Of a DNA stretch of 61,319 nt, positions 9,051 through 17,529 are shown piece by piece. The stretch lies in the NCBI RefSeq assembly GCF_007997215.1, contig NZ_VORW01000024.1, forward strand, positions 1-61,319, in the 5' to 3' direction. The notes under the pieces were generated by a model. The model had not been told where the DNA came from, made no database searches, and saw only the letters and a list, made by a program, of their open reading frames with translations. A program made the position numbers and the translations under genes. This DNA is from Algoriphagus aquimarinus. Its GTDB lineage: Bacteria > Bacteroidota > Bacteroidia > Cytophagales > Cyclobacteriaceae. The first letter of the stretch is position 1. Each line of letters begins with the position of its first letter.

Positions 9051-9081
9051 AAAAAAATACCCCGATGTTGGTCGGGGTATT
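9051..9081 (-). terminator. ftsY operon terminator
   Basis: The inverted repeat ATACCCCGA / TCGGGGTAT has a 6-nt loop and is followed by a T tract on the minus strand. It ends 19 bp downstream of the ftsY stop codon. Confidence 0.85.
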
Positions 9082-9099
9082 AAATTGGATGTGGTTTTA

Positions 9100-10056
9100 T
9101 TATTTCTTCGTGAAGAGTGAATCGACAAATTCCTTCCGATTAAAAATCTGTAAGTCAGTCATTTTTTCTCCTACACCTATGTATTTGACTGGGATTTTGA
9201 ATTGATCAGAGATACCAATTACTACCCCGCCTTTGGCTGTGCCATCAAGTTTGGTAATGGCAAGAGCGGTAATTTCAGTCACTTTCGTAAATTCCTTGGC
9301 TTGAATAAAAGCATTCTGTCCTGTGGATCCATCTAGCACCAATAAAATTTCATGAGGAGCATCAGGGATAAATTTCTGCATTACGCGTTTGATTTTCCCA
9401 AGCTCGTTCATCAAGTTGACTTTCGTGTGAAGTCGACCTGCAGTATCGATGATGACCACATCGGCATTGGTATCCACCCCTTGTTTTACCGCATCAAATG
9501 CTACAGAAGCGGGATCAGTGTTCATGCCATGAGAAACTACAGGCACGCCAACTCTTTCTCCCCAGAGAATTAACTGATCTACAGCTGCAGCTCTAAAGGT
9601 ATCGGCTGCGCCCAAGATTACTGACTTTCCAGCAGACTGGAAAAGATTGGCAAGTTTCCCGATAGTGGTGGTTTTGCCTACCCCGTTGACTCCAACTACC
9701 ATGATCACATAAGGCTTCTTACCTTCAGGAAGATCAAAGTCAAAGAGATCCTGTGAGTTGTTTTCTTTGAGAAGGTTCTCGATTTCTTCCTTGAGAATGA
9801 CGTCAAGTTCAGCAGTGTTGACATATTTGTCTTTGGCTACTCGCTCTTCGATTCTTCGGATAACTTTAATAGTAGTATCCACCCCCACATCAGAGGTGAT
9901 TAGAATTTCTTCCAATTCATCCAAAACCTCATCGTCCACTTTGGACTTGCCTACAACGGCTTTACTGAGTTTTGTGAAAATATTTTCGCTTGATTTCTGA
10001 AGGCCTTGATCGAGGCTTTCTTTCTTATCTTTTGAAAAGAAACCAAAGATTCCCAT
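9100..10056 (-). CDS. ftsY: signal recognition particle receptor FtsY
   Basis: 318 residues. The SRP54-type N domain covers about 20-95, followed by the NG GTPase domain with P-loop GVNGVGKTT (122-130), DTAGR near 203, and the TKLDGTAKGG guanine-specificity motif near 267. FtsY docks ribosome-nascent chain-SRP complexes at the membrane. The acidic A domain known from E. coli is absent, as in many Bacteroidota. It is the last gene of the rpmB-rpmG-DUF4295-ftsY operon, a fixed arrangement in this phylum, and is followed by a terminator. Confidence 0.97.
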   Translation of the reverse strand: MGIFGFFSKDKKESLDQGLQKSSENIFTKLSKAVVGKSKVDDEVLDELEEILITSDVGVDTTIKVIRRIEERVAKDKYVNTAELDVILKEEIENLLKENNSQDLFDFDLPEGKKPYVIMVVGVNGVGKTTTIGKLANLFQSAGKSVILGAADTFRAAAVDQLILWGERVGVPVVSHGMNTDPASVAFDAVKQGVDTNADVVIIDTAGRLHTKVNLMNELGKIKRVMQKFIPDAPHEILLVLDGSTGQNAFIQAKEFTKVTEITALAITKLDGTAKGGVVIGISDQFKIPVKYIGVGEKMTDLQIFNRKEFVDSLFTKK

Positions 10057-10147
10057 ACTTATGCATTTTAAAAGTGGAATATAACGAAAAAGTCCCTGCT
10101 GACCGATGGACAGAGGGACTAGAATGCCTTATGCTGCGATGTGCAAC

Positions 10148-10300
10148 TTATTTTTTCAAGGTTTCCTGTACCAAAGGGGAAGGAACCATTTCTTCTCTGA
10201 AGGTATAAGCGCCAGTCTTCTCAGATCTTACCGCCTTGATGATTTTGGCGTAAGACACGCCACCTTCTTTTTTAAGGGTTGCTACTACTTTCTTAGCCAT
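10148..10300 (-). CDS. DUF4295 small basic protein
   Basis: 50 residues, beginning MAKKVVATLKKEGGVSYAKI and ending QETLKK. Lys/Arg-rich and compact, typical of ribosome-associated proteins. It lies between rpmG and ftsY in the order conserved in Bacteroidota. From memory, proteins of this family have been seen bound to a Bacteroidota large ribosomal subunit and named bL38; I cannot check that here. Its start codon is clear and no alternative start fits. Confidence 0.88.
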   Translation of the reverse strand: MAKKVVATLKKEGGVSYAKIIKAVRSEKTGAYTFREEMVPSPLVQETLKK

Positions 10301-10337
10301 GGTTTTGTCGTTTTAACGGAATTGCTTCCGAGCTAAA

Positions 10338-10520
10338 TTACTTAATTTCTTTATGAACAGTTACTTTCTTCATGATTGGGTTGAATTTCTTCAATTCCAA
10401 TCTCTCAGTAGTGTTTTTTCTATTCTTTGTAGTGATATATCTTGAAGTACCTGGCAAGCCAGAAGCTTTATGCTCCGTGCATTCCATAATCACTTGTACT
10501 CTGTTGCCTTTCTTAGCCAT
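10338..10520 (-). CDS. rpmG: 50S ribosomal protein L33
   Basis: 60 residues, MAKKGNRVQVIMECTEHKAS at the start, then TSRYITTKNRKNTTERLELKK, the L33 signature. Only one cysteine is present, so the zinc-binding CxxC pairs of the Cys-plus form are absent. It follows rpmB by about 30 bp and precedes the DUF4295 gene by about 37 bp in one operon. Confidence 0.97.
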   Translation of the reverse strand: MAKKGNRVQVIMECTEHKASGLPGTSRYITTKNRKNTTERLELKKFNPIMKKVTVHKEIK

Positions 10521-10550
10521 CTTTTATTGATTTAGGGGTCGTGACCTTGA

Positions 10551-10793
10551 TTATCTGATTACAATCATCCCGTTATCCTGAGCTTCTTTCAAAACTGCAG
10601 TGATACCTTTCTTATTGATAGTCTTCAATGCCTTAGTACAAACTTTCAAAGTGATCCATGCATCTTCTTCTGGAACGTAGAACGTCTTCTTATGAAGATT
10701 AGGGTAGAACCTACGCTTAGTTTTGTTGTTTGCATGGGAGACGTTGTTACCTACTCGAGGTCTTTTTCCGGTAATGTCACAAACTTTTGCCAT
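10551..10793 (-). CDS. rpmB: 50S ribosomal protein L28
   Basis: 80 residues from MAKVCDITGKRPRVGNNVSH. This internal Met is chosen because L28 proteins begin this way; a longer reading upstream would add 25 residues unlike the family and run into the promoter. It holds NKTKRRFYPNLHKK and ends with DNGMIVIR. First gene of the rpmB-rpmG-DUF4295-ftsY operon. Confidence 0.96.
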   Translation of the reverse strand: MAKVCDITGKRPRVGNNVSHANNKTKRRFYPNLHKKTFYVPEEDAWITLKVCTKALKTINKKGITAVLKEAQDNGMIVIR

Positions 10794-10835
10794 GGTAATG
10801 TATAGTAAATTGTATCCGTTTCTGTAATGAGTCTG

Positions 10836-10865
10836 CAAATATCGGAACTTTTCGGGGATTTGCAA
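10836..10865 (-). promoter_or_regulatory. promoter of rpmB operon
   Basis: Read on the minus strand, TTG (10865-10863) is followed after 19 bp by GATATTTG (10843-10836), one base away from the Bacteroidota -7 consensus TAnnTTTG. Transcription would begin near 10829, about 36 nt ahead of the L28 start codon. Confidence 0.6.
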
Positions 10866-10895
10866 CAATGCGTTTCAAAAATATTCCCTTTTATC

Positions 10896-11054
10896 TCAAC
10901 CTTTTGGATATGGGCAGTTTTTACAGCCACTTCCGCAGCAATAGCCACGTTTTAGGTGATAATTTTTTGTAAAAACCATCAGTCCCTGCTCATTAAAATA
11001 AAAGTCTTCCGAACCTAATCTAGGTGTTGGGAGAGGCTTCTTGCTGTCTTTCAT
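10896..11054 (-). CDS. DUF5522 family cysteine-rich small protein
   Basis: 52 residues starting MKDSKKPLPTPRLGSEDFYF; an open frame continues upstream, but that part runs into the opposite gene's start region and is unlike the family. The conserved core is FTKNYHLKRGYCCGSGC followed by KNCPYPKG, four cysteines that suggest a small metal-binding knuckle. Members of this family are short proteins of unknown function. It is divergent from rocD. Confidence 0.78.
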   Translation of the reverse strand: MKDSKKPLPTPRLGSEDFYFNEQGLMVFTKNYHLKRGYCCGSGCKNCPYPKG

Positions 11055-11126
11055 GGTTGGGGTAATGGCATTTGCTATATTTGGACTTGACGAGTCCTTA
11101 TTATAGTACACAAAATTACGAAAAAC

Positions 11127-12398
11127 ATGCAGACTATCACATCCAGTAAGCAAGCAATAGAATTAGAAGATAAATACGGCGCACATAATTATCATCCTTT
11201 ACCTGTGGTGTTGGCAAAGGGAGAAGGGGTTTTTCTCTGGGATGTAGAAGGAAAGCGTTATTACGATTTCTTGTCTGCCTACTCTGCCGTAAACCAAGGA
11301 CATTGTCATCCTCGTATCAAGGACGCTTTAATAGAGCAAGCTGGCACTTTGACTTTGACTTCTCGGGCGTTTCATAATGATGTGCTTGGTCCATTTGAAA
11401 AATATATCACTGACTACTTCGGATTTGATAAAGTGCTTCCTATGAATACGGGCGCTGAAGGAGTAGAGACTGCTATTAAAATTGCAAGGAAATGGGGATA
11501 CGAGAGAAAAGGTGTAGATGAAAACCGAGCTAAGATCTTAGTGGCTGAAAATAACTTCCATGGAAGAACTACCACAATCATCTCGTTTTCTAATGATGAA
11601 AATGCACGAAAAAACTTTGGCCCATATACAGCAGGATTTGTCAAGATTCCCTACGATGATATTTATGCATTAAAAGCTGTTCTTGATGATCCGGATGTAG
11701 TTGCTTTTTTAGTGGAGCCTATACAAGGAGAAGCGGGTGTGTATGTGCCGGGTCCAAATTATTTAAAAGAAGCAAAAGCAGCATGCGAAGCAAAAAATGT
11801 ATTATTCATTGCTGATGAAATCCAGACTGGTATTGCACGAACAGGATCACTCTTGGCAGTGTGCGGAAATTGCACCTGTGAAAATTCTTGTGAAAAGCAG
11901 TCTACTTATGTTAAACCGGATATGTTGATCTTAGGCAAAGCCATCTCTGGAGGATTTTACCCAGTATCGGCTGTTTTAGCTGACTCTCATATTATGGATG
12001 TGATTAAGCCTGGGCAGCATGGTTCTACTTTCGGTGGAAATCCGCTTGGTGCCAAAGTCGCTATGGCAGCACTTGACGTTGTTTCAGATGAAAACTTAGC
12101 TCAAAACGCTAGAAGGCTTGGAGAAATATTCCGCGATCGTATGCAAGTGTTAGTTGATAAATATTCCATAGTTAAACTGGTAAGAGGCAAAGGGCTTTTA
12201 AACGCTGTGGTGATTAATGATTCTGAAGAAAGTAGCACTGCTTGGGATATTTGTGTCGCGTTGAAAGATAATGGACTTTTGGCTAAGCCAACTCATGGGA
12301 ATATCATAAGATTTGCTCCACCACTTGTGATGACTGAAGAGCAGATTCATGAGTGCTGTGATATTATAGAGAAGACAATATCTTCTTTTGAAAAGTAA
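11127..12398 (+). CDS. rocD: ornithine aminotransferase
   Basis: A 423-residue class III PLP-dependent aminotransferase. It converts ornithine and 2-oxoglutarate to glutamate semialdehyde and glutamate. The N-terminus YGAHNYHPLPVVLAKGEG (17-34) is the ornithine aminotransferase signature. Other motifs are NTGAEGVETAIK (107-118), ADEIQTG (229-235) and the PLP Lys271 in LGKAISGG. A four-cysteine insertion CGNCTCENSC (246-255) precedes the PLP lysine and could bind metal; I recall similar inserts in Bacteroidota homologues. A hairpin terminator follows the stop codon. Confidence 0.94.
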   Translation: MQTITSSKQAIELEDKYGAHNYHPLPVVLAKGEGVFLWDVEGKRYYDFLSAYSAVNQGHCHPRIKDALIEQAGTLTLTSRAFHNDVLGPFEKYITDYFGFDKVLPMNTGAEGVETAIKIARKWGYERKGVDENRAKILVAENNFHGRTTTIISFSNDENARKNFGPYTAGFVKIPYDDIYALKAVLDDPDVVAFLVEPIQGEAGVYVPGPNYLKEAKAACEAKNVLFIADEIQTGIARTGSLLAVCGNCTCENSCEKQSTYVKPDMLILGKAISGGFYPVSAVLADSHIMDVIKPGQHGSTFGGNPLGAKVAMAALDVVSDENLAQNARRLGEIFRDRMQVLVDKYSIVKLVRGKGLLNAVVINDSEESSTAWDICVALKDNGLLAKPTHGNIIRFAPPLVMTEEQIHECCDIIEKTISSFEK

Positions 12399-12423
12399 AA
12401 GGGAGTAATTGACTGCTTCAATT

Positions 12424-12460
12424 AACCCTCCTGTGTTTTTGGAACTTGGGAGGGTTTTTT
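12424..12460 (+). terminator. rocD terminator
   Basis: The inverted repeat AACCCTCC / GGAGGGTT, with a 17-nt loop, is followed by a T6 tract, 26 bp after the rocD stop. Confidence 0.7.
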
Positions 12461-12505
12461 ATTGTCTTATGCTTAATTTTGCAACTCTTAAAACTGAACC
12501 AATAC

Positions 12506-13159
12506 ATGTTAAAAGCTGTCATTTTTGATATGGATGGAGTGATTTGTCATACCAATCCATTTCATTCTGTTGCCTTCCAGAAATTTTTCGCAAAGAGAAA
12601 TCTAAATCCCTCTCAAGCTGAATATGCTGAGCATATGTATGGGAAAAACAATGGTTATATTTTGAGTCATTTCCTAGGTAGGAAAATTGAGGGGGAGGAA
12701 TTGGCTTTGCTTGAAGACGAGAAGGAAGGGCTGTTCAGAGATATCTATAAGTCTGAAGTAGATCCCATATCGGGTTTTAGGGAGTTCTTTGCGAAGTTGA
12801 AATCAGAGGATATGCTCACAGCTGTTGCTACTTCTGCTCCTAGGGCTAATCTGGATTTGATTATTGGTACGCTTGGAATTGGGGGACTAATGCAATCTCA
12901 GCTTGCTTCAGAAGATGTGTCAAAGCATAAGCCCGATCCAGAAGTATATTTAAAAAGTGCAGCTAAACTTGGAGTGAAACCTGAGAACTGTTTGGTGTTT
13001 GAGGACTCTTTCTCAGGAGCAAGTGCGGGATTGAATGCAGGGATGAAAGTGGTTGGTGTGCTTTCTAGCCATACAATTGCTGAATTGCCAAAATGTGACT
13101 TATATATAGACGACTACAAAAAATTAGATCTTAACCAGATTCAACAACTTTTCAATTAA
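12506..13159 (+). CDS. HAD family phosphatase / phosphoglucomutase-like
   Basis: 217 residues from MLKAVIFDMDGVICHTN; the in-frame upstream codons fall in the rocD terminator, so this Met is the start. HAD motif I is DMDG (8-11), motif II is in VATSAPRAN (near 109), and KHKPDPEVY plus VFEDSFSGASAGLNAGM give motifs III and IV. The cap position and sequence place it near beta-phosphoglucomutases and small sugar-phosphate phosphatases; the substrate cannot be inferred. hemB begins 2 bp after its stop. A -7-like TAATTTTG lies at 12474-12481, but no well-spaced -33 element was found. Confidence 0.85.
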   Translation: MLKAVIFDMDGVICHTNPFHSVAFQKFFAKRNLNPSQAEYAEHMYGKNNGYILSHFLGRKIEGEELALLEDEKEGLFRDIYKSEVDPISGFREFFAKLKSEDMLTAVATSAPRANLDLIIGTLGIGGLMQSQLASEDVSKHKPDPEVYLKSAAKLGVKPENCLVFEDSFSGASAGLNAGMKVVGVLSSHTIAELPKCDLYIDDYKKLDLNQIQQLFN

Positions 13160-13161
13160 TC

Positions 13162-14130
13162 ATGCTAAGAAGACCTAGAAGAAATCGAAAATCCGAAGCG
13201 GTGCGAAACTTGGTAGAAGAGACTAGTCTCTCTGTCAGGGATTTGATATTCCCAATGTTCTTGGTGGATGGTGTGAAAAAGAAAGTAGCTATTGATTCCA
13301 TGCCAGGGATATATAGACACTCTCTAGATACCATGCTTTCCGAGATAGAGTCTTGTATGAAGCTGGGTATACAGGCGTTTGATGTGTTTCCGGCTTATCC
13401 AGATAGTTTGAAAGACACTATTGCATCAGAGAGCTATAATCCAGAAACTTTCTACCTAAAGGCGCTTCGCGAAATCAAAAAGGAGTTCCCTGAGGTTTGT
13501 CTGATGTCTGATGTAGCTATGGATCCTTACAGTAGCGATGGCCATGATGGTTTGGTGAAAGGCGGCAAAATCATCAACGATGATACCTTGGAGATTTTGG
13601 CAAGGATGTCATTAGCTCAGGCTGATGCTGGAGTAGATATCATTGGTCCTTCAGATATGATGGATGGGCGAGTGGGTTACATACGCGAGTTGCTGGATGA
13701 AAGTGGTTTTACTGATACTTCTATAATGTCGTATACAGCGAAGTATGCAAGTGCCTTCTATGGACCTTTCCGTGATGCATTGGATTCTGCACCTAAATTT
13801 GGAGACAAAAAGACGTATCAGATGAATCCTGCTAATTCTCAAGAAGCTTTGATCGAAGGAGATTTGGATACGGAGGAGGGAGCAGATTTTCTAATGGTGA
13901 AGCCAGCCCTTTCCTATTTGGATATTATAAAGTTGTTAAATGACAACTTCCCCTTGCCAATAGCTGCATATAATGTGTCAGGAGAATATAGTATGGTGAA
14001 GGCTTCTGCGGGAAGAGGATGGATTGACAATGACCGAGCAATGCTTGAAATCTTATTGAGTATTAAACGGGCTGGAGCGAAGGTGATTCTTACATACTTT
14101 GCCAAAGAATATGCAAGTTTGGTGAGATAG
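13162..14130 (+). CDS. hemB: delta-aminolevulinic acid dehydratase (porphobilinogen synthase)
   Basis: 322 residues. It condenses two 5-aminolevulinate molecules to porphobilinogen in haem synthesis. The Schiff-base lysines fall at about Lys194 (SYTAKYASAFYGPFRDA) and Lys247 (LMVKPALSYLDI). The metal loop reads DVAMDPYSSDGHDG (117-130): the zinc-ligand cysteines of the animal/E. coli type are replaced by Ala and Asp, so this should be a magnesium-type enzyme. Co-transcribed with the HAD gene. hemE and hemC lie elsewhere in the window. Confidence 0.96.
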   Translation: MLRRPRRNRKSEAVRNLVEETSLSVRDLIFPMFLVDGVKKKVAIDSMPGIYRHSLDTMLSEIESCMKLGIQAFDVFPAYPDSLKDTIASESYNPETFYLKALREIKKEFPEVCLMSDVAMDPYSSDGHDGLVKGGKIINDDTLEILARMSLAQADAGVDIIGPSDMMDGRVGYIRELLDESGFTDTSIMSYTAKYASAFYGPFRDALDSAPKFGDKKTYQMNPANSQEALIEGDLDTEEGADFLMVKPALSYLDIIKLLNDNFPLPIAAYNVSGEYSMVKASAGRGWIDNDRAMLEILLSIKRAGAKVILTYFAKEYASLVR

Positions 14131-14154
14131 TCCTATTGGTTTTACGTATTAAGT

Positions 14155-14181
14155 AAAAAACCGGTATTGTCCGGTTTTTTT
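14155..14181 (+). terminator. hemB terminator
   Basis: AAAAAACCGG / CCGGTTTTTT with a 6-nt loop, ending in a T tract, 24 bp after the hemB stop. Confidence 0.85.
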
Positions 14182-14191
14182 ATGCCTATTG

Positions 14192-14235
14192 GTCAGAATT
14201 TGATTCATTTTATTCTAATTCTGACTATTTTTTTG
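14192..14235 (+). terminator. second terminator-like hairpin after hemB
   Basis: The perfect 9-bp inverted repeat GTCAGAATT (14192-14200) / AATTCTGAC (14217-14225) is followed by TATTTTTTT. It may be a back-up terminator or an operator-like dyad. Confidence 0.45.
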
Positions 14236-14648
14236 AATGTCGGGTAAAATAAATATCATTTTTTTGAATTTTTATATTTTTCATAAAAGGCAACTGTTTG
14301 GTTGAAATCTTGTTTTTTCTCTTTTTCAAGAATATTGTTCCAAATCCATCTATTTTTTTTTAGGAATGTTCTGAATCGCTCAATTAGCAATCGGTTTCGT
14401 AAAATATTATAGATATTGGCCGAATAATATTTTCTTTATAGTTTGGTTCAAAAAACACCTTCTTTTTATTAATTCTTTACATAAAATGTAAAAAATGGAT
14501 AAAAATTGACATCAAAAAACACTTTTGGATATCTATTTTGTAATAATGGATTTGTTTTTTTAGTAATAATATAATTACATTCGATTATATATTAGTCACA
14601 CAAACCTATCGTAAATTCTGAAAAACGTTTAAAAACTATATCTAACCT

Positions 14649-15947
14649 ATGAACTATTTCGTAACTCTGTTGGCCCAAGATGCGGCCGCGACAATGGACT
14701 TGTCAGCTGAGATTTCACAGAATCTCTTTACCACAAACAATGTTTGGATGATGCTTTCCACAGCCTTGGTGTTTATTATGCACTTAGGGTTTGCGGGAGT
14801 GGAAGCTGGATTTGGCCAGGCCAAAAACACAGTAAACATTTTATTTAAAAATACGATTACCCCTATTATCGGAATTTTGTCCTACGCTTTTGTTGGGTTT
14901 TACCTGATGTATCCTGGTTTTGAAACTCCAGGCTGGTTGAGTTTTGATTTTGCTGGCTGGAATATGTTTTGGTTTTCGCCTGCAGATGCTGACGTGACAG
15001 TAGGGTATGCTGATGGCGGTTATACTTACTGGACTGATTTCCTGTTTCAGGCTATGTTTGCAGCTACCGCAGCTACGATTGTATCTGGTGCCATCGCTGA
15101 GCGAGTGAAATTGTGGGCTTATCTAGCGTTTACTTTAATATATGTAGGTATTGTTTATCCAATAATCGGAAGCTGGAAATGGGGCGGTGGAGCATTAGAT
15201 GCTATGGGATTCTATGACTTTGCTGGAAGTACCTTGGTTCACTCTGTTGGTGGATGGGGAGCTCTTGCGGGTGTGATTTTGGTCGGCCCAAGAATTGGTA
15301 AATATGTAAACGGAAAAACTGTCGATAAGCCAGGTTCAAGTGTTCCACTTGCAGTAATAGGTGTATTCTTACTTTGGTTAGGATGGTTTGGTTTTAATGG
15401 AGGTTCTGTTCTTTCCGCGGATCCTGCATTAGTATCCTTTGTATTAGTTACTACTTGTCTTGCTGCATGTGCTGGTGGGATTGGTGGCTTTCTTGCCGGA
15501 AATATAGTTTTTAAGAGACTAGATCTAGGTATGATCCTTAATGGTATACTAGCGGGTCTTGTCGGCATCACTGCTGGCGCTGATGTTATTAATCCAGCCT
15601 CAGCAGTATTGGTAGGCTTTATAGCTGGGATATTAGTAGTGTATTCAGCTGTATTACTTGATAAGCTTAAGCTTGATGATGTCGTTGGTGCTGTATCTGT
15701 TCACTTGACTTGTGGAATATGGGGTACTCTAGCGGTTGGTATTTTTTCAACAAATCCTGAGCACACCTTCTTAACTCAGTTGGCTGGTGTAGCAATTTGT
15801 GGAGTAGCGGCATTCTCTGCAGCCTTCTTTATATTCTTTGTTCTTAAAAAGACAATGGGAATTCGCGTATCAGAAGAGCATGAGCGTAACGGATTGGATT
15901 CTCACGAACATGGTATCAGAGGTTATACTATTGTTTACGACGAATAG
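14649..15947 (+). CDS. amt: ammonium transporter
   Basis: 432 residues of the Amt/Mep/Rh family. About eleven transmembrane helices carry family signatures: MHLGFAGVEAGFGQAKNTVN (N-terminal part), DFAGSTLVHSVGGWGALAG, and a long C-terminal helix pair ending in a cytoplasmic tail EEHERNGLDSHEHGIRGY. It imports ammonium or ammonia through the inner membrane. No glnK/PII gene is adjacent, unlike the usual amtB-glnK pairing. Instead a porin-like barrel follows 93 bp later, and the pair is probably co-expressed. Confidence 0.95.
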   Translation: MNYFVTLLAQDAAATMDLSAEISQNLFTTNNVWMMLSTALVFIMHLGFAGVEAGFGQAKNTVNILFKNTITPIIGILSYAFVGFYLMYPGFETPGWLSFDFAGWNMFWFSPADADVTVGYADGGYTYWTDFLFQAMFAATAATIVSGAIAERVKLWAYLAFTLIYVGIVYPIIGSWKWGGGALDAMGFYDFAGSTLVHSVGGWGALAGVILVGPRIGKYVNGKTVDKPGSSVPLAVIGVFLLWLGWFGFNGGSVLSADPALVSFVLVTTCLAACAGGIGGFLAGNIVFKRLDLGMILNGILAGLVGITAGADVINPASAVLVGFIAGILVVYSAVLLDKLKLDDVVGAVSVHLTCGIWGTLAVGIFSTNPEHTFLTQLAGVAICGVAAFSAAFFIFFVLKKTMGIRVSEEHERNGLDSHEHGIRGYTIVYDE

Positions 15948-15959
15948 TCAATCCCATTA

Positions 15960-15994
15960 CCGCCAAAGAGTTGAGTATACTCATTCTTTGGCGG
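15960..15994 (+). terminator. hairpin between amt and the porin gene
   Basis: The 10-bp inverted repeat CCGCCAAAGA / TCTTTGGCGG encloses a 15-nt loop. There is no T tract, so it may act as an RNA processing or stability hairpin that sets the transporter/porin ratio rather than as a terminator. Confidence 0.5.
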
Positions 15995-16040
15995 CATTAA
16001 TACACTAATTATTATTTATAAACCTATACCTATTAAAAAC

Positions 16041-17234
16041 ATGAAAAAAATTCAACTACTAATAGTAGCCTTATTGATTATCGGCTCTACAAATTCATTT
16101 GCTCAAGAAGTAATTATTATTGAAGAGGAAGAGGAAACTTCAAAATTCAGTTTCTCTGGCTCGGTTGACGCATATTTCCGAACCAATTTTAACGCACCTA
16201 GTAAAGGTGAAAATGCGCTGGCTCCAGCATCTTCCTTTGCTAACCTAAATGGCTTTTCTTTGGGTATGGCAAATATCATTGCCTCTTATGAAGGTAAAAA
16301 AGTAGGTGCGGTTGCTGATTTGGTTTTCGGACCTAGAGGTGAAGATGCTGTTTTTGGATCTCCATTGTATGGTGGGGGTACTGGTGCTGGAAGTTCTCAA
16401 ATCGTTAACCAATTGTATGTTTACTGGAATGTAAGTGATGCGGTTACTTTGACTTTTGGTAATTTCAATACCTTCCTTGGTTACGAGGTTATATCTCCAA
16501 CTGGTAATTTTAATTACTCTACTTCTTACATGTTCTCTTACGGACCATTCTCCCATACTGGTTTGAAGGCGGATTTTGCTCTTTCTGACAACTGGTCTTT
16601 GATGGCAGCAGTAATGAATCCTACGGATATGACAGAATTCAATATGGCGGGTACTTATACCTTAGGAGCGCAATTGGGGTATTCAACTGATGCGAGCAGC
16701 ACTTATTTGAACTTCGTTTATGGTGATCAGGATGGAAAACTTGATATGGATAACGGAAGCTTAGTACCTGGTCAAACTTCAATGGGAAGCACGTTTCAAG
16801 TGGATTTGACCACTGGATTTGATTTGACGGAGTCTTTGTTCTTAGGTATTAATACTACATATAATACTACATCTGCTGGTGAAATGTACAGCGGGTCATC
16901 TGTTAGTGATGAATCAGGAGATGGCTCTGGATTCTATGGTTTTGCAGGATATCTTCAGGCAGCTACTTCAGAAAATTTTTCACTTGGTCTTAGAGGGGAA
17001 TACTTCAGTGTTTTCAACGGTGGTCTAGATGGTGTAGTTGGTCTTGATGGCAATGGAGATGGTAATGTGTTTGCACTTACTCTTTCTGGAAATGCAAAAA
17101 TTGGAAACAATCTAACCTTGATTCCTGAATTGAGATTAGATAGTATGAGCGAGGACAATTTGTTCTACGATACTAAGTTAGCTCCAAGCAAAAGCCTAGC
17201 TTCATTCGTTCTTGCAGCGGTGTTTGCATTCTAA
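16041..17234 (+). CDS. porin-like outer membrane beta-barrel protein
   Basis: 397 residues. A signal peptide (MKKIQLLIVALLIIGSTNSFA, cut near residue 22) is followed by an acidic run VIIIEEEEE and a series of amphipathic beta strands with aromatic girdles (FSFSGSVDAYFRTNF at the start; the terminal strand SLASFVLAAVFAF ends in Phe, as outer membrane proteins do). It is probably an outer membrane porin. The position just behind amt suggests uptake of small nitrogen compounds; this is inference. Confidence 0.8.
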   Translation: MKKIQLLIVALLIIGSTNSFAQEVIIIEEEEETSKFSFSGSVDAYFRTNFNAPSKGENALAPASSFANLNGFSLGMANIIASYEGKKVGAVADLVFGPRGEDAVFGSPLYGGGTGAGSSQIVNQLYVYWNVSDAVTLTFGNFNTFLGYEVISPTGNFNYSTSYMFSYGPFSHTGLKADFALSDNWSLMAAVMNPTDMTEFNMAGTYTLGAQLGYSTDASSTYLNFVYGDQDGKLDMDNGSLVPGQTSMGSTFQVDLTTGFDLTESLFLGINTTYNTTSAGEMYSGSSVSDESGDGSGFYGFAGYLQAATSENFSLGLRGEYFSVFNGGLDGVVGLDGNGDGNVFALTLSGNAKIGNNLTLIPELRLDSMSEDNLFYDTKLAPSKSLASFVLAAVFAF

Positions 17235-17263
17235 AATATAAACAGGGTCTATTGTTAATAATA

Positions 17264-17300
17264 AAAGCCGGGATGAATTTCATCTCGGTTTTTTCTTTTT
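17264..17300 (+). terminator. porin gene terminator
   Basis: CCGGGATGAA / TTCATCTCGG (one G-T pair) is followed by TTTTTTCTTTTTT, 33 bp after the stop codon. Confidence 0.8.
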
Positions 17301-17490
17301 TAGGGACTTTGGTCTAAAAGTGGGGTTTTTTGAAGTCATATTCTATCAATATGTACATTTGGAGTCTGATTTTTGGTTTATTTTTAAACTATAAAAAGTG
17401 ATAATTATTAAAATTTATAAAATATAATTTTATTTTTTATCAAAAAAGATCTATAAAAAACTGATTTGCTGTAACTTTTTTAATCTTCCG

Positions 17491-17526
17491 AAGTATAGTT
17501 TAGTGAGAGTAACTTAAACTATACTT
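17491..17526 (+). promoter_or_regulatory. perfect 12-bp dyad abutting a start codon
   Basis: AAGTATAGTTTA (17491-17502) and TAAACTATACTT (17515-17526) form a perfect inverted repeat around a 12-nt loop, ending 3 bp before the ATG at 17530. It could be a repressor operator or an RNA hairpin that hides the start codon. There is no T tract, so it is not a terminator. Confidence 0.6.
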
Positions 17527-17529
17527 GTT

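Larger units (their letters stand above)
14131..14648. other. AT-rich gap between hemB and amt
   Basis: The 518-bp stretch contains two terminator-like hairpins at its left end and otherwise only AT-rich sequence. I saw no convincing ORF, tRNA or clear -33/-7 pair. The amt promoter must lie here but is not obvious, and no sigma-54 type GG-N10-GC element was recognised. Confidence 0.6.

Noticed and set aside
14400..14648. Sigma-54 type promoter before amt
   Set aside because: Looked for GG-N10-GC elements expected for nitrogen control; none with proper spacing was found.
15239..15571. Minus-strand open frame of 110 codons inside amt
   Set aside because: Pro/Thr-rich shadow of transmembrane codons on the opposite strand; no start context or family match.
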